From Antedon mediterranea (Eukaryota > Echinodermata > Crinoidea > Comatulida > Antedonidae), in the NCBI RefSeq assembly GCF_964355755.1, contig NC_092679.1, positions 7,254,001 to 7,318,000 of the forward strand: a stretch of 64,000 nt of DNA. Reading direction: 5' to 3'. The notes beneath the pieces were generated by a model, which saw only the letters and a list, made by a program, of their open reading frames with translations, made no database searches and was not told where the DNA came from. A program made the position numbers and the translations under genes. Every line of letters begins with the position of its first letter. Position 1 is the first letter of the stretch. Below are positions 12,951 to 25,200 of this stretch, piece by piece.

Positions 12951-13625
12951 AGATAGTATAAAGCAAATATAATATATCTAAAAATATCAAAAATGAAAAA
13001 ATAATTAAAGAAAACTAAAATTCTTTCATTAAAAAATTCTTTCCAACAGCACATTATATGTATGAAGTTGATATTATGTAGAACAATATACAATTATGAA
13101 ATAGTTGTTTACTTGTTCAATCTCACAACCAGAAGGACACTCCGAGACCGCAAACCTCCGTCTAGGCATATGAAAATTTAATGATGTGTTCCCAAGAAAC
13201 CATACTTTAAAATCTCATAAAAATTGTTCAATAACTTTTAGAGTAATCCTGCTAACTAAAAATATAGAAAGAAACACACAAAAAAAAAGTGATCGGCCAC
13301 ATAACCTCTTGCAAATGGCGGAGATTCAATTATCAATAATTATTGAGAAAAAAATGTGTTTGAATCTGAAAGCTCTAAAACTAACAATTGAAATCCATTT
13401 GAATTAATAACCACATATCAATTAGCATTAAGTTTTAATGGTGATTGATCATGGCACATGAAAATAAACAAATGATTGAGGATAAATGAGTTACTATAAG
13501 CAAAGAAGAACCAGCTAATAGAATTAACTAGATACACCAGCTGTATTATGTCTATCAACAGCATGCAGTATCATGTCTTCTAACAGCGAACTTATCCCAT
13601 ATGGGATTGTACAGCGTCTCTTGAC

Positions 13626-13909
13626 ACTATATATACAGTAGCCTCTTTTTCAAAAGTGGTGTGTTGCTGCTTCTCTGTTTGGTTGATACATGATTTAACT
13701 TTCCAATTCATAGACAATGGTTTGAACATAAGCATGGTCTTAGAAATATTATTCTTAGGATTACTGTAAGTTGAATTTAAGATTTAGGTGATATGGTATA
13801 TGCCTGTTTGCTGTCTGTAGAATTGATATTACAGGATTAGATGTTGACATTACTGTACAAGAATCTGCCCAAAAGAATGATGCTTCACCACAACTATGCA
13901 GATTTCTTG
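13626..13909 (+). other. Possible promoter and first coding exons of the downstream RTK (tentative)
   Basis: A TATA-like CTATATATACAG at 13627-13638 precedes an ATG at 13734 that opens a short hydrophobic start (MVLEILFLGLL) ending at a good GTAAGT donor (exon 13734-13765, phase 2). A compatible acceptor at 13820 opens a frame to 13909 that could leave in phase 1, matching the entry phase of the exon at 19231. Weak points: the intron would be only 55 bp, the second donor (GTTATG) is poor, and the peptide is short. A chance reading is quite possible. Confidence 0.22.
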
Positions 13910-14245
13910 GTTATGTTTGTGATTAACAAAGAATTTTGAATGCATAAATGCTGAACAAAAACAACTAGTTTGTTGAACGTCACTAAATAATTCATTCAAT
14001 TAATAATTTATTAACTTTTGTCTATCAACATTTTAGATTTATGTTCTGAAGTAAAAATCCTCTTGCGGAATTTCGTTTTAATTGTTTACACATGTTACAA
14101 AAGCGCTTGGATGGACGGGAAACTGAGAGGTTTGGAACAAACACAGGTATGTAAACAAATGATTGTTTTAAATTTGATTTCACAAAATCAATAATTAGTG
14201 GAAACATTTGTCAAAGTTTGATTAATGATTTTTGTTTTTGTTTGC

Positions 14246-14360
14246 AATAGAACCCATATTAATTGTCCCCTAAATAGAGGTTGGCCATAATGGTAAAACA
14301 TGTATTGCCTTGTTTGTTTCACAAGAAAATGTCCCCTTAACAGGGGTGTCACAAAGGAGT
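14246..14360. repeat. Diverged copy of the CCCTATTAAAGGGACA-type repeat
   Basis: AACCCATATTAATTGTCCCC and later AATGTCCCCTTAACAGGGGT resemble the repeat at 9215-9295 and the host repeat around 20625-21470. It sits just left of a MITE-1 copy. Confidence 0.4.
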
Positions 14361-14427
14361 GGGGCTAGTGTACTACTACAATTCTTGACCCTACAGGTTA
14401 TTTTTTACTTTCCAAAATGTTTAGGCA

Positions 14428-14587
14428 TAAAGCTCTATCTACACTTTAAAACCGGATGTGACATGGTGGACATATATGGACATGGTGATGTCATATCACT
14501 ACCACATTCGGGCATATCACTACCATATTTGGGCACATCACACTTTTTTGTCAAACTACAGTAGTTTGATAGCTTAGACAGAGCTTA
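14428..14587. mobile_element. MITE-1 copy A
   Basis: About 160 bp with inverted ends: AAAGCTCTATCTACACTTTA at the left and TTTGATAGCTTAGACAGAGC plus TTA at the right, flanked by TA. The interior carries repeated CATATCACTACCA and GGGCA(C/T)ATCAC words. Same family as 34339-34489, 39247-39365 and 53330-53370. No ORF. Confidence 0.75.
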
Positions 14588-15734
14588 TGATGCATAATTT
14601 ATGTTTATATAATCACCGAAAGCAATTTCTTTAACCATTCTATATTACGAACAATATTGAAATGTGCATGTTAGTGTCCAAGTCCGGTTCACTGTTTTCT
14701 TTATTAGCCATTAGAGATGCAGCGTAAGGTAAGATAAGAACCATGTTAAGCACTATGTCATTGGACATAAAACCATCAAAATAACATGTTAAAGTTTAAA
14801 GTATTTACAATCATTTGCCCGGGGTGACCAATTTTGACATCCTATGATAAAAAATTGGGAAAAACAACATCAAAACAGCATCACATGCTTGAAATGTTTA
14901 TAATATCGTTTGTTATGATCTTGGTCAATGATATTTACTTTCAGGGGACAGACTGCTATTTTTTCTGTGGAAGGGAATAAACTTCAAACTACAAAATAGC
15001 CTATTCAAATTTTGATTTTATGAATATTCATGTTTTGGGGGGACATTACGTCAGCAATGGAAAATAATAATTGTAATTGCCTACAAAAACATCTTTTAAA
15101 AGGAGTTACCTAACCTAAAGACAATTGAGTAATTTTCTGTTTTGAATATCTGAATTTATAATAGTAAATCAAAGTGTGTTTGTAAGCATAAAATTAATAT
15201 AAAGTTTAATTTAAATTGACAAGTAAAATGAGTTTAGAATATTAAGAACATTTTGAGACTAACTGCATTTTTCAAGGTTCATGTTTAGTTTTTCCGGAAA
15301 TGTTGTGTGTGGGCGCATGTAGGCATCAATTACCATGACATTTGTTTTTTAATTGCTTTAATTGTTTTTCTTTTAAATATAATTAATAGGTTTTAAATTT
15401 TAGATGGATTTAGGATTTATATAAAAATATGGGACATTCATCATGGGTAAAACAATATACATGGCTACAGTCGCATGCTCAAATTTGAGTTAGTGTTTAC
15501 CAACCGACCGACCGAATTAGTGAGCTGTAGAATCGCGTTTGCACATGACTAAAAATGGCCTACCATCATTTAAGTCTATATGAAATCTAGCAATTGTGTT
15601 GTTGAGAATTACTTGTGAAATTAGCAATTATGAATTTAGATATGAATAATGAAGGTTTATGAACTGGATTATATGTAACAGTACTTCCACCAGGCACAAC
15701 ATTTTCAAAATATTTACCAAAACCTGAAAAGGCC

Positions 15735-16212
15735 ATGTTATTTATTTATTAACAATATTTAACCAGAGTGGCCCAAATCAGTTAAAAAGACTGGTCTCCC
15801 TCGGGGCCCTGTGTGCAATAGTACATCAGTAACACAATAGAACTTAAACTACAGTAATGCCTTAAAGTTACTTTTGAAAACCTTTAAATTACGGTACAAT
15901 TTAGTTTCTTCACTTAATGTGTTAAAAAGATCAGCACCTTTCCATTTAAATGAATGCTTATAGTACTCTGTTCTACATTTTTCCAGGGAAGTGATTTGCA
16001 ACTATTTCTTGTAAAATGATCATGATTTCCATTAGAAAATTTAAAATATGATTTAAGGTATTCGGGTACACCTTCATTTAAACACTTAAACACTAAAGAC
16101 GATCGTTTGAGATCAAATACATCAAAAAGGTTTAACCAACCAAGTGATGTGAACATATCTTTAAAAGGTGTGAGGAAATGTGCATTTAATATCCTATGTG
16201 CATATACCAATG
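15735..16212 (-). mobile_element. LINE (non-LTR retrotransposon) 3' fragment
   Basis: On the minus strand a 98-codon frame (15914-16210) reads like the C-terminal part of a LINE reverse transcriptase ORF, with FDLKRSSLVFKCLNEGVPEY, LKSYF and HFTRN-type wording. It runs into a TTAAATATTGTTAATAAATA tail at 15735-15770, as expected for a LINE 3' end on this strand. The 5' part, including the catalytic core, is absent. Dead fragment. Confidence 0.65.
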
Positions 16213-17879
16213 TACAATATCATACAAATGAGTTGATTAGGGAATCGTTTATAAATGTATTTCTCTGTAATGTCAGTACCTAGTTAATGTTATCACTTTG
16301 TATGTATTTTTATAATGATATTCCTAATAAATTCAAATCAAATCATCTGAAAGACTAACTGTTATATTCAACGAGGTGAAAGTGAGTTGAATAGGTGAGT
16401 TTGCGGCCGTTGAAATGTTACAAAAGTAAACGACCAAATGCAAAGATACACTTTGTTGTGTTATAATGTAAATCATTTTGTTTAAATGAGTATCTTTCAT
16501 TCAGTTCACTTGATATTTGAGTTGAACAATTCAGTGGAGATACTTTAATTACCTTTGATGTATTCAATGCCCCTTACTACTGTCAAGTGTGGACACAGCG
16601 CTACAGTAGGTAATTAATTGTTACATTCATTGTAACCTTTACGTCTACACATGTTCATTTCTGATCTGGTGGTCATAATATTCAGTGATTCAGAACAAAA
16701 CATCGGAAATTAATCAAATTTATACACTGCATTTATACACTAAGTTAATGGCTGGTCATATTTGAATATGGACAGGAAATAAATTGTCTGTGTGAAGAGG
16801 CCTTTAGTCTAGCAGTTGAGTTATCGGAATCTACAAACCATATTTGGTGATAACAATTTTGTTAATTAACAAGAACTTGTTATAGATTGATCATGATAAA
16901 AGACTCATCTTCATGACCTAAATCTAGAGAAAGACAATTGTAAGGGATTTTAATGACTTGAATTTAATACATTTTCTTTTAAAAAAATGAAATAAATGTT
17001 CTAGAATTTCAGACTTTGAATCCCAGCTCATGATCAACATCTCAAATAATATAATTTTGCATGACTTTGTATGTATTTTTGTATATGATGGAGTAAGATG
17101 AGTTATTCTGTAAATATTATTGATATGGAAATCTTATTGCGCTGGATTCCATTAAAAAAGGAGATGATCCTGTCACATGACAGTACACAGCAAACCAATT
17201 AAAGAAAAAACTACAATGTAAAAAAGTCTGAGCTGATTATAAAGGTCTGCAAATTGAATGTTAGTAATATTAATGAATTAATAAAAAAAACTATGGATAA
17301 AATAGACAATCAGGATAGATTCAGTACAGAAAATAATTGTTTGTAGATTTTTCTTGTTTGTAAGATCAAATATTTTAACATTGATATAAGATACTTTGAT
17401 AGTAAATAACTTTGATTGTTTGTAATATATCTTGTGATTGAGTATCAACACTATACCTTGCAGATGAAACCGAGATCCTTTAATATTGTTACTGCTCAGG
17501 TTCTTATACTGTGATTTAGTTTAGACCGGATATAGTGGCTGAATACTGAGAACAAGCTTAATGAAACAAGTAATTCCCAACGCTTCATCCGCTCAAAGAT
17601 GCTTTTAATGAGTCGGCTTGTTAATTTTCCCTCTTAAACTGACCTGTTTTGTTGATGTGTCGCTGCACGTTTTACAGTCAAATGGTCATTGGATAGTACA
17701 AAGTGGCTTTATTAAAAAGGCGGCTTGACGCCTCTTGTAAACGTGTATAGATTAAGAATTTAGAATTATACTTAGGTGATTGACCCCTAAGAAGGAAAGT
17801 CCAGCAACAGATTATTTTGTAGTAATGATGATAATTATTTTTGCATAAATTATTAGGATTCAGTTTTGTAAGAATATGA
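16213..17879. other. AT-rich intergenic DNA, no gene seen
   Basis: AT-rich sequence with a short AAATTCAAATCAAATCATC stretch near 16330 that resembles a LINE tail. No coding structure was recognised. Confidence 0.4.
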
Positions 17880-18150
17880 TTTTAACAGGATAATAATGTG
17901 CTAAATAATTGATTGTGATAATGATTGGATTTTATGCAGATAGTTGTGCTGGTGGTGGAGCAGATAATGGTGGAAATTGTGTCAATAATGGGGGCAACGG
18001 TGATGATAATGACAATGTTAAAGAGGATGATGGTGGCGACAGTGCTGATAATATAATGGTGGATGATGATGGTGATGACAGAGATGATGTTGAATGGTGG
18101 TGATGAGAGAAGTACTGACATTTATGATGATGGTGGGGATGATTGTCAAT
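17880..18150. repeat. GAT/GGT-rich low-complexity stretch
   Basis: Imperfect runs of GATGATGGTG and GATAATG words create open frames on both strands, rich in Asp/Gly one way and His/Ser/Ile the other. These are composition artefacts. Confidence 0.7.
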
Positions 18151-19230
18151 GTTTAGTATAAATGTTATAAATGTTAAGAATAATGAAGACATTATTAGAT
18201 GTAGTTGTGAAATGACCGACTTGGTCGCCGATACACAATACAGAAAAAAGAAAACCAATTTCCTGGCGTCTGACTGTAATTGTGTATTGCCTGTTGAATA
18301 ATGGCCAATGTTGTGATTGGTCTTTCAGTGCATTGAATTACGTCAATCAGCAATCAAGATATATTGTATATTACTTATCAAGGAAGCTAGTGAAATTGAA
18401 TGAGAGCCTTGGGAGTAAACAATGTCTTGTGACAATTAAAAAAATCTATTAAATATCTGGTTTTTTGGGGTGTTCTGTTGTCTGGTTTATCATCCAGAAA
18501 AATGTATGTTTTTTACACATTTATATTAAGTTTAACAGGAATACTGTACTTAATTCCATGTTATTCAAAACACACACCTGGCTATTATTAACGTACAGGT
18601 GATGGATGTTAGGTCGTTTGTGAAAATTGCCCAAATATTCATCAGATATTGATATTATTGTAGTAATGTAGTCCCAATGCTATAATAATGCTAAATAACT
18701 CATTTTTATATAGTGCCGATAAACAAATAAGGATTCTCTGAATAGAGTATATTATACTACTAAATACCTACAATGTTTTATATGATTATTTTTAATTAAT
18801 ATTATTATGAATTATTGTAATTTTAGTGGCTTGTAGTAAGGAATATTATTAATTTTTTTTATTTTTTATGATATATTTATTTTATAGTTATAAACGGACT
18901 TTTTTAAAATAATTAGTTCATATTTGAAACCATTTTTAACATAAAATAAATAGATGCTAAACATTTTTTAAATAGTGTGAGGTTTATTTCATCTAATCTA
19001 TCAAAACTTCAGAATACAAGTACATTACAGGTATTTTAATAGAGATGAAGTAAGCTCCGCCCACTTTCAAGTCACCTGCTTCCAACCTCTCCACGTGTTG
19101 TTCCAAGATGAGATTGTCGCATCCACCATCCATAGCATTTATCTAGTATACGGTAACAAGTATTGACTGTTGTGAAATATGTTTCATAATTGTATATTAT
19201 ATGGTGTTCTATTAATTTTTTTTTTCAAAG

Positions 19231-22200
19231 GAGGAAGATGTCTTAGGGACTTAGTTGAGAAGGAAGCGAATGTTCTCGGAGATGATGAGCTGCATAGGCT
19301 TAGATGTATTTCCTACTATCTTTCATCAAGCAATGTAAGTATTTTTGGTATAATATAGTTGTTGAATAATGACGTAGACTGGTTACCTAGACTAGGCACT
19401 AATCTCCCACCCCCTCCTCCCCACCCTCTTGCATATGTTTAAGGGGGAAAGAACATACAAGAATATAAAATACCTTTCTTATAGTTCATTGTGACAGCAT
19501 TTTAACTGTATTATGGGTGATGAATTTTTATGAATCTTGAATTTTAAGATAGAAATAGTATATAACAATAACTTAGTAACTTTTTCCCTCTGAAAAATTG
19601 AGATAGATTGATGCAAAAATAAAATTTATAAATTTGCCTCTTAAACTCAAACATACTTTTAAACCATACATTTTCGTCAATTTGTATAATATATAAGTAT
19701 AAATTAAATGATTAAAATTGAAGCAATTATTAGTTGACAAGAAATCAATGACTCCCTTGCAGAGAAACTGATTATGTGTTTAGTTTTTAGTAGCAATTGA
19801 TTGTACTTCAAATAATCGTTTATTGTGTGTCGGTCAAAGCAGGCCCTTACAAAAACCTGTAAATCCTTTTAACTGCTTCTTTTAACTAATGATTTACTAA
19901 CTTGTTAATTGTTTTATGTCTCCTACCATAATGTATGTGTCAGCGTTGTATTAAGCATCCACTCAGATCGCAGACTTAAGTTCATACATTGTTTTAGGCT
20001 TACTACCATAATGTATGTGTTAGCGTTGTATAAGCATCCACTCAGATTGCAGACTTAAGTTCATACATTGTTTTATGCTTACTACCATAATGTATGTGTC
20101 AGCGTTGTATTAAGCATCCACTCAGATCGCAGACTTAAGTTCATACATTGTTTTATGCTTACTACCATAATGTATGTGTTAGCGTTGTATAAGCGTCCAC
20201 TCGGATCGCAGACTTAAGTTCAGTTTTATTGATCGAATACAAGATGGTTTTTAAAGTTCAAACACATTCATTTTAATAATTCTACTGATTAATGATTATG
20301 AAAATGGCTTAACTTATCATTTATTTATTTATGAGGATTTTTTCTCCATTGAAACCTTTCAAACAAAATTGATGTTTGTGTTGTCGTGGTGGTAAAAACA
20401 GAAGGAGAATCAATTTCTTAACTTAGTACTACTTAGAGTAATCAAACAACATTTTTAAAAAAATTGATTATTTTTCTGATATATTTTCTAATAAATAGCT
20501 GTATTTTTTTTGAGAAACTAGACATTGTTTTCTTTCATACTATTTTCTACGTCCAATTACCTTAACTATTTGTTTTATATTTTTCATCACTAAAATAAAA
20601 TATAATAAAACAAAACCAAAAATAGTGTACAGTAGGACCCCCTCCATTAGGATGCACTACTATAAAGCCTGTTTTCCTGTCGACGTTATTCGATGCTATC
20701 GTTAACAATAATCGGCGATCTCCTACGTAAACATTGAAATGTTAACGATTTACAGGAAAAGGTGTAATAATCGACGGTAATCGACGCTACAATTCGCAAT
20801 CGTTGACAATCGCAAGTGTTGAACTCGCAACGCTAAAACGTAAGAACTGACCAATCATCTTGGCGATACAGCACATGACGTCACGTAATTGATGGAAAAT
20901 TCTGCTTACTACATTTATATTTGTTGCATCGCGGCGCGGTCAAAGCTAGGCCTGGCCTTGCCAAAGTGACTATAAAATGATGTTCCAGAAAGTAGGCGTA
21001 GGGATATTAGGTAGGTCTAAGTATTCTGCCTAGTCCAAAATGCTATTTGGGCTAGGATAGGCCTACTGAAAATGAAGAACCATCAGTATAGAGATATTAG
21101 TATGCCTAGGCCCACGTCTCCTACACTGTGAGCCTACTCTAGTAGAGGCAGCGGAATCCTCTATTCATTTTTTCGCGTTACGACAACTTCGAGAGAGAAG
21201 ACATGAGTTTTCAACTCTAACGTTCAACGCTAGAAATCAAATGTTCGCGCTATCGTTATCATTTCAACTTGATCGTTTTCAAACGATTGTTGTTGAACTT
21301 TTAACGATTAACGATGATAGCGTCAACTAACGTCGACAGGAAAACAGGCTTTAAGGGACACTGCCTCATAAACAAACAAGAGGAAATATAATACTTGTTG
21401 AAACTACCACCGACTTCAGGAGACATCTCTAGTAAGGGGACAATTGTTGGGTCCCAAAGTGGTCACCTAACTACAATTTATTGTTTACTACAAAAATTAA
21501 ATTCTTTAATTTCTTTTTTTCATTTTTATTATAGTTACCAACCTTAATTGAGAGAATTTTTCCTTACATTGACTCTATTGAATAGATACATTGATTGTTA
21601 AAATACAATTTTAGTTTTTATATATTTTCTATTAAATTTATTTGTAATAATAATGTATAAAGCGGTAAATTGTCATTAAATTCTCGACAGTATTTTCATA
21701 CTTGATTTAACGTGGTAATGAAGTGCTGCGTATCATTTTTTGAATGATTTAATGTCGTAAGTAGGCCGTCTTAACACGTTATATGTTTAGACCAAGTAGA
21801 TTAATAACACCTCTGCATTTTAATCATTGCAGCATAATGTGTTGACATGGTTGTAGCTATTTTTCAAAAACAAATGTTGAGAAGAAACATTTTTTTTTAT
21901 TTAGTTTGTTTGAAATCATAAATTGTGACTTGAACAATTATAGACATAAATCAATAATGTTAAATCAATAACGTTAATATGTTTTTTGTAATGACATTGA
22001 TTATAATACTCATATAAAACCAACAAAATATTTGAATCTCGTTTCATTATTAACATTTTTTGGCTCCACCATTTGGCTCATATACAAAGAATTCTGTATT
22101 ATTAAGAAATATCTAGTTTAAACTAATTATAAAATGATTGTAAAGTAAACATTTCAGTTCAAGACTAGACAGAACTTATTCCACCAAACAAAGTGTAAGT

Positions 22201-25200
22201 GTAATTTTGCTATGCTTTATGATTAATTTAAGAATTCAAATGTTGACGCTGAGTTATTTATTCCAGGTGTAACTTGGTGTACTCTAGTTTGTTATCCTCG
22301 ATGTGAACGGCATATTTAGTTCTCTAGCGTATCATCTTTCCTGTTGTTTGATATCCTTTAAGTCTTCTTGTGTCTTTGTATCTTATATCTGTAGCATTTT
22401 CTTAGTATTGTATCATCAATTCACCTGCTTTATTCTTTCTTAACATTTGTGTTATTGTTGAAAAACCTGCAGGCAGCACGACAAGTTATTGTACATTCTA
22501 TGAACTTTCTTCTTCCCCTGGCAAATGTCCTCCTAAATGCAATTTTATCTTTTAACGGTGTTCTAAGCGTACCACAATTAATTGAGCTTAACATATAATA
22601 ACTATTTTGCTGAGAACCCTGGATTGTATTTTTTGTACTCTTCATTTAAAGCATGGGGCCAAAACATGCTCAATTTCACCATGGCTGTCAAATCTTTCTT
22701 TTGGTGTATTTTTAATATAAAAAAAAATGTTTTTAGATGAATTCATTTGCTACATCCGAATGGGCTTTGAAATATTTGTTCCATCACCAGAGTAATAAAT
22801 ACTAATATTTTTAAACATTCAATTTCATCTGGCACTTTCCCTGACCAGTGGAAGACTGCAAACGTTGTCCCAATACATAAAAATGGTTCAAAATCTAAAG
22901 TCCAAAATTATAGACCCATCTCCCTCCTTCCCACTATCTCCAAAATTCTTGAAAGGCTTGTCAACATTCAACTATTATGTCATGTATCGCCCATTATTTC
23001 CCAAGATCAACATGGCTTCATGCCTGGTAGATCTTGTGAAACAAACCTTGCTGGTCTTCTGTCTACCGTGTATGAAGCCATCGAAACTAAAAAGCAATGT
23101 GACATAATCTACATCGACTTTAGTAAAGCTTTTGATAAATTGTCCCACAACCTGTTATTATTAAAACTTCATCAGTTTGGGATTAATGGTACTTTATTCT
23201 CATGGTTTAAAAGTTATCTTGGCGGTAGGATGCAGAGAGTAGTAATTGATGGTGCCACATCCAATTCTCTCCCAGTCATCTCAGGCGTGCCTCAAGGTTC
23301 TATTCTTGCCCCCCCTGCTGTTATACCAAATCTCTTTCAAAATTCCAACTGTCTTATGTTCGCTGAAGACCTCAAGATTTACAAAATTATTACCAGCACT
23401 GAGGACTCCGTTGCACTTCAGGCAGATCTGGAAAGACTCGGTACGTGGGTTTCCGACTGGAAAATGTTCCTGAAGTCCGAGAAATGCAAAGTCCTGTCTT
23501 GCTCTCTTAAGAAAAAACCTATTATTTTCGCTTACTCTGTTCAAGAAGAAGTCCTTGAAAGTGTAAACTCTTATCGGGACCTCGGCATTTTCATCGACCG
23601 TAAACTGACATTTATTTCACACGTTGATCATGTTGTCAGAAAGGCCAATAGGCTGCTTGGGCTGATGTGGCGCAATTGCAAACATTTCTCTCCATACACC
23701 AAACGTGCACTTTATCTTTCCCTCATCCAACCATCTTTTAATTTCTGTTCAATTATTTACAACTCACTCTCTGCTTCTCAAGCCTCCAGAATAGATCGGA
23801 CCCATAACAAGTTCTTGCGCTTTGTCGGCCCAGCAGCCAACCTGCCTCCTATTGTTTCCCCGACATCTAGGAGAGCAAGACAGGATTTGCAATTCCTGTA
23901 TAAATGTCTTACTTCTAAGTTTGATTGTAATCTTGTTTCGTTGTTTTATTTTAATGTTCCTGTTTGTAACCTTCGTAGTAAACCCTTTCTTCATGTTAGA
24001 TTTTCTCGTGTCAATGTTTGTAAAAATTGTATTTTCTGTAGACTCTCGTCTTTGTACAATTCATGTCTTTTAAAAAATAATTATTTAGATATCTTTAACT
24101 ATAATTTCTCTCAATTTAAATGTATTATTAATGAAATTATTTAAATAATCTTATTTACATTTTTGTATATATTTATATTGGCTTATATTTATAGTTTAGT
24201 TATTTTATTTTCAACCTGTTATTGGTGTTTTACACTGTTGGCTTGAAATAAAGAATAAATAAAGAATAAATAAAGATCTCTGTTGATTACAGTACAATTC
24301 CTTTATTATCAAAAAATGGAAATTATATTACTCATTGACTTGCCACAGAAAAAAGAAATTTATTTCAGATATTTTAAATTATAGTCCCTCATCCCGGTTA
24401 TTACTTATACTTTCCTCAATGAACTTCTTCTGGCAATAACAGCTGCACCCACAATAGAGTGGAGGAGATGGTCACTTTGATAGAATTATATATTCTTTCA
24501 AATGTTCAACCATAATTTTCATATACTGTATGAAATTTAAGTGACCCTTAACTCACAAAAATCAGACACAAATTGGAATCCAAGAAAACAAAACAATTTC
24601 AAGCAGCAACACAATCATAGAAATTAAAATACCCTCGATAAATTAAGTTGAAAATCCATGTAGGAGGCCTGCTGCTCAATGTGTATTATATTGGTAATTG
24701 TAAATCATTTTAAGTATGTGCTTATTATTTATATCCTACCACTTAATTTTACCGATACGTTTTATAAAATGATATACTGATTACATTAGACGTTGGTAAC
24801 ATTAAACGAAACATTTTTATTGCAAATTTTCGCAGCTGTTTTTTTTTAAACCTAAATTGAATATTTAGAACTGCGATGAATGATTTTCTTTTCGATTCAA
24901 GTTATCGGCAATGTTATATTTACGTGAGGTAGATGGTACTTGATCGATATGTTGGGTGATCCTATGATATATGTTGTCAATTTATAAATTTTACGATAGT
25001 GAAATATAGATAATACCATGAAATGTATTGAGGCCTGTTTGAGGAAAATACTGATGAAATAATCTACCACATTCATTCATATCTATTTATTTTGGACTTC
25101 ACATTTCCGTAACAATAATCATAATAATAAACCACAAACTGTTTATACACGAGTTTAACTAGATTTAATCGACAAACAAAACATCTTTCCATTTTTGAGG

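Noticed and set aside
17882-18258. Several overlapping frames on both strands
   Set aside because: GAT/GGT-rich low complexity keeps several frames open. No conserved protein character.
19231-19334. Reading exon 19231-19334 as a separate small gene
   Set aside because: It has matching splice signals, and its exit phase fits the exon at 32080. A separate gene has no start or stop support, though the link across 12.7 kb remains unproven.
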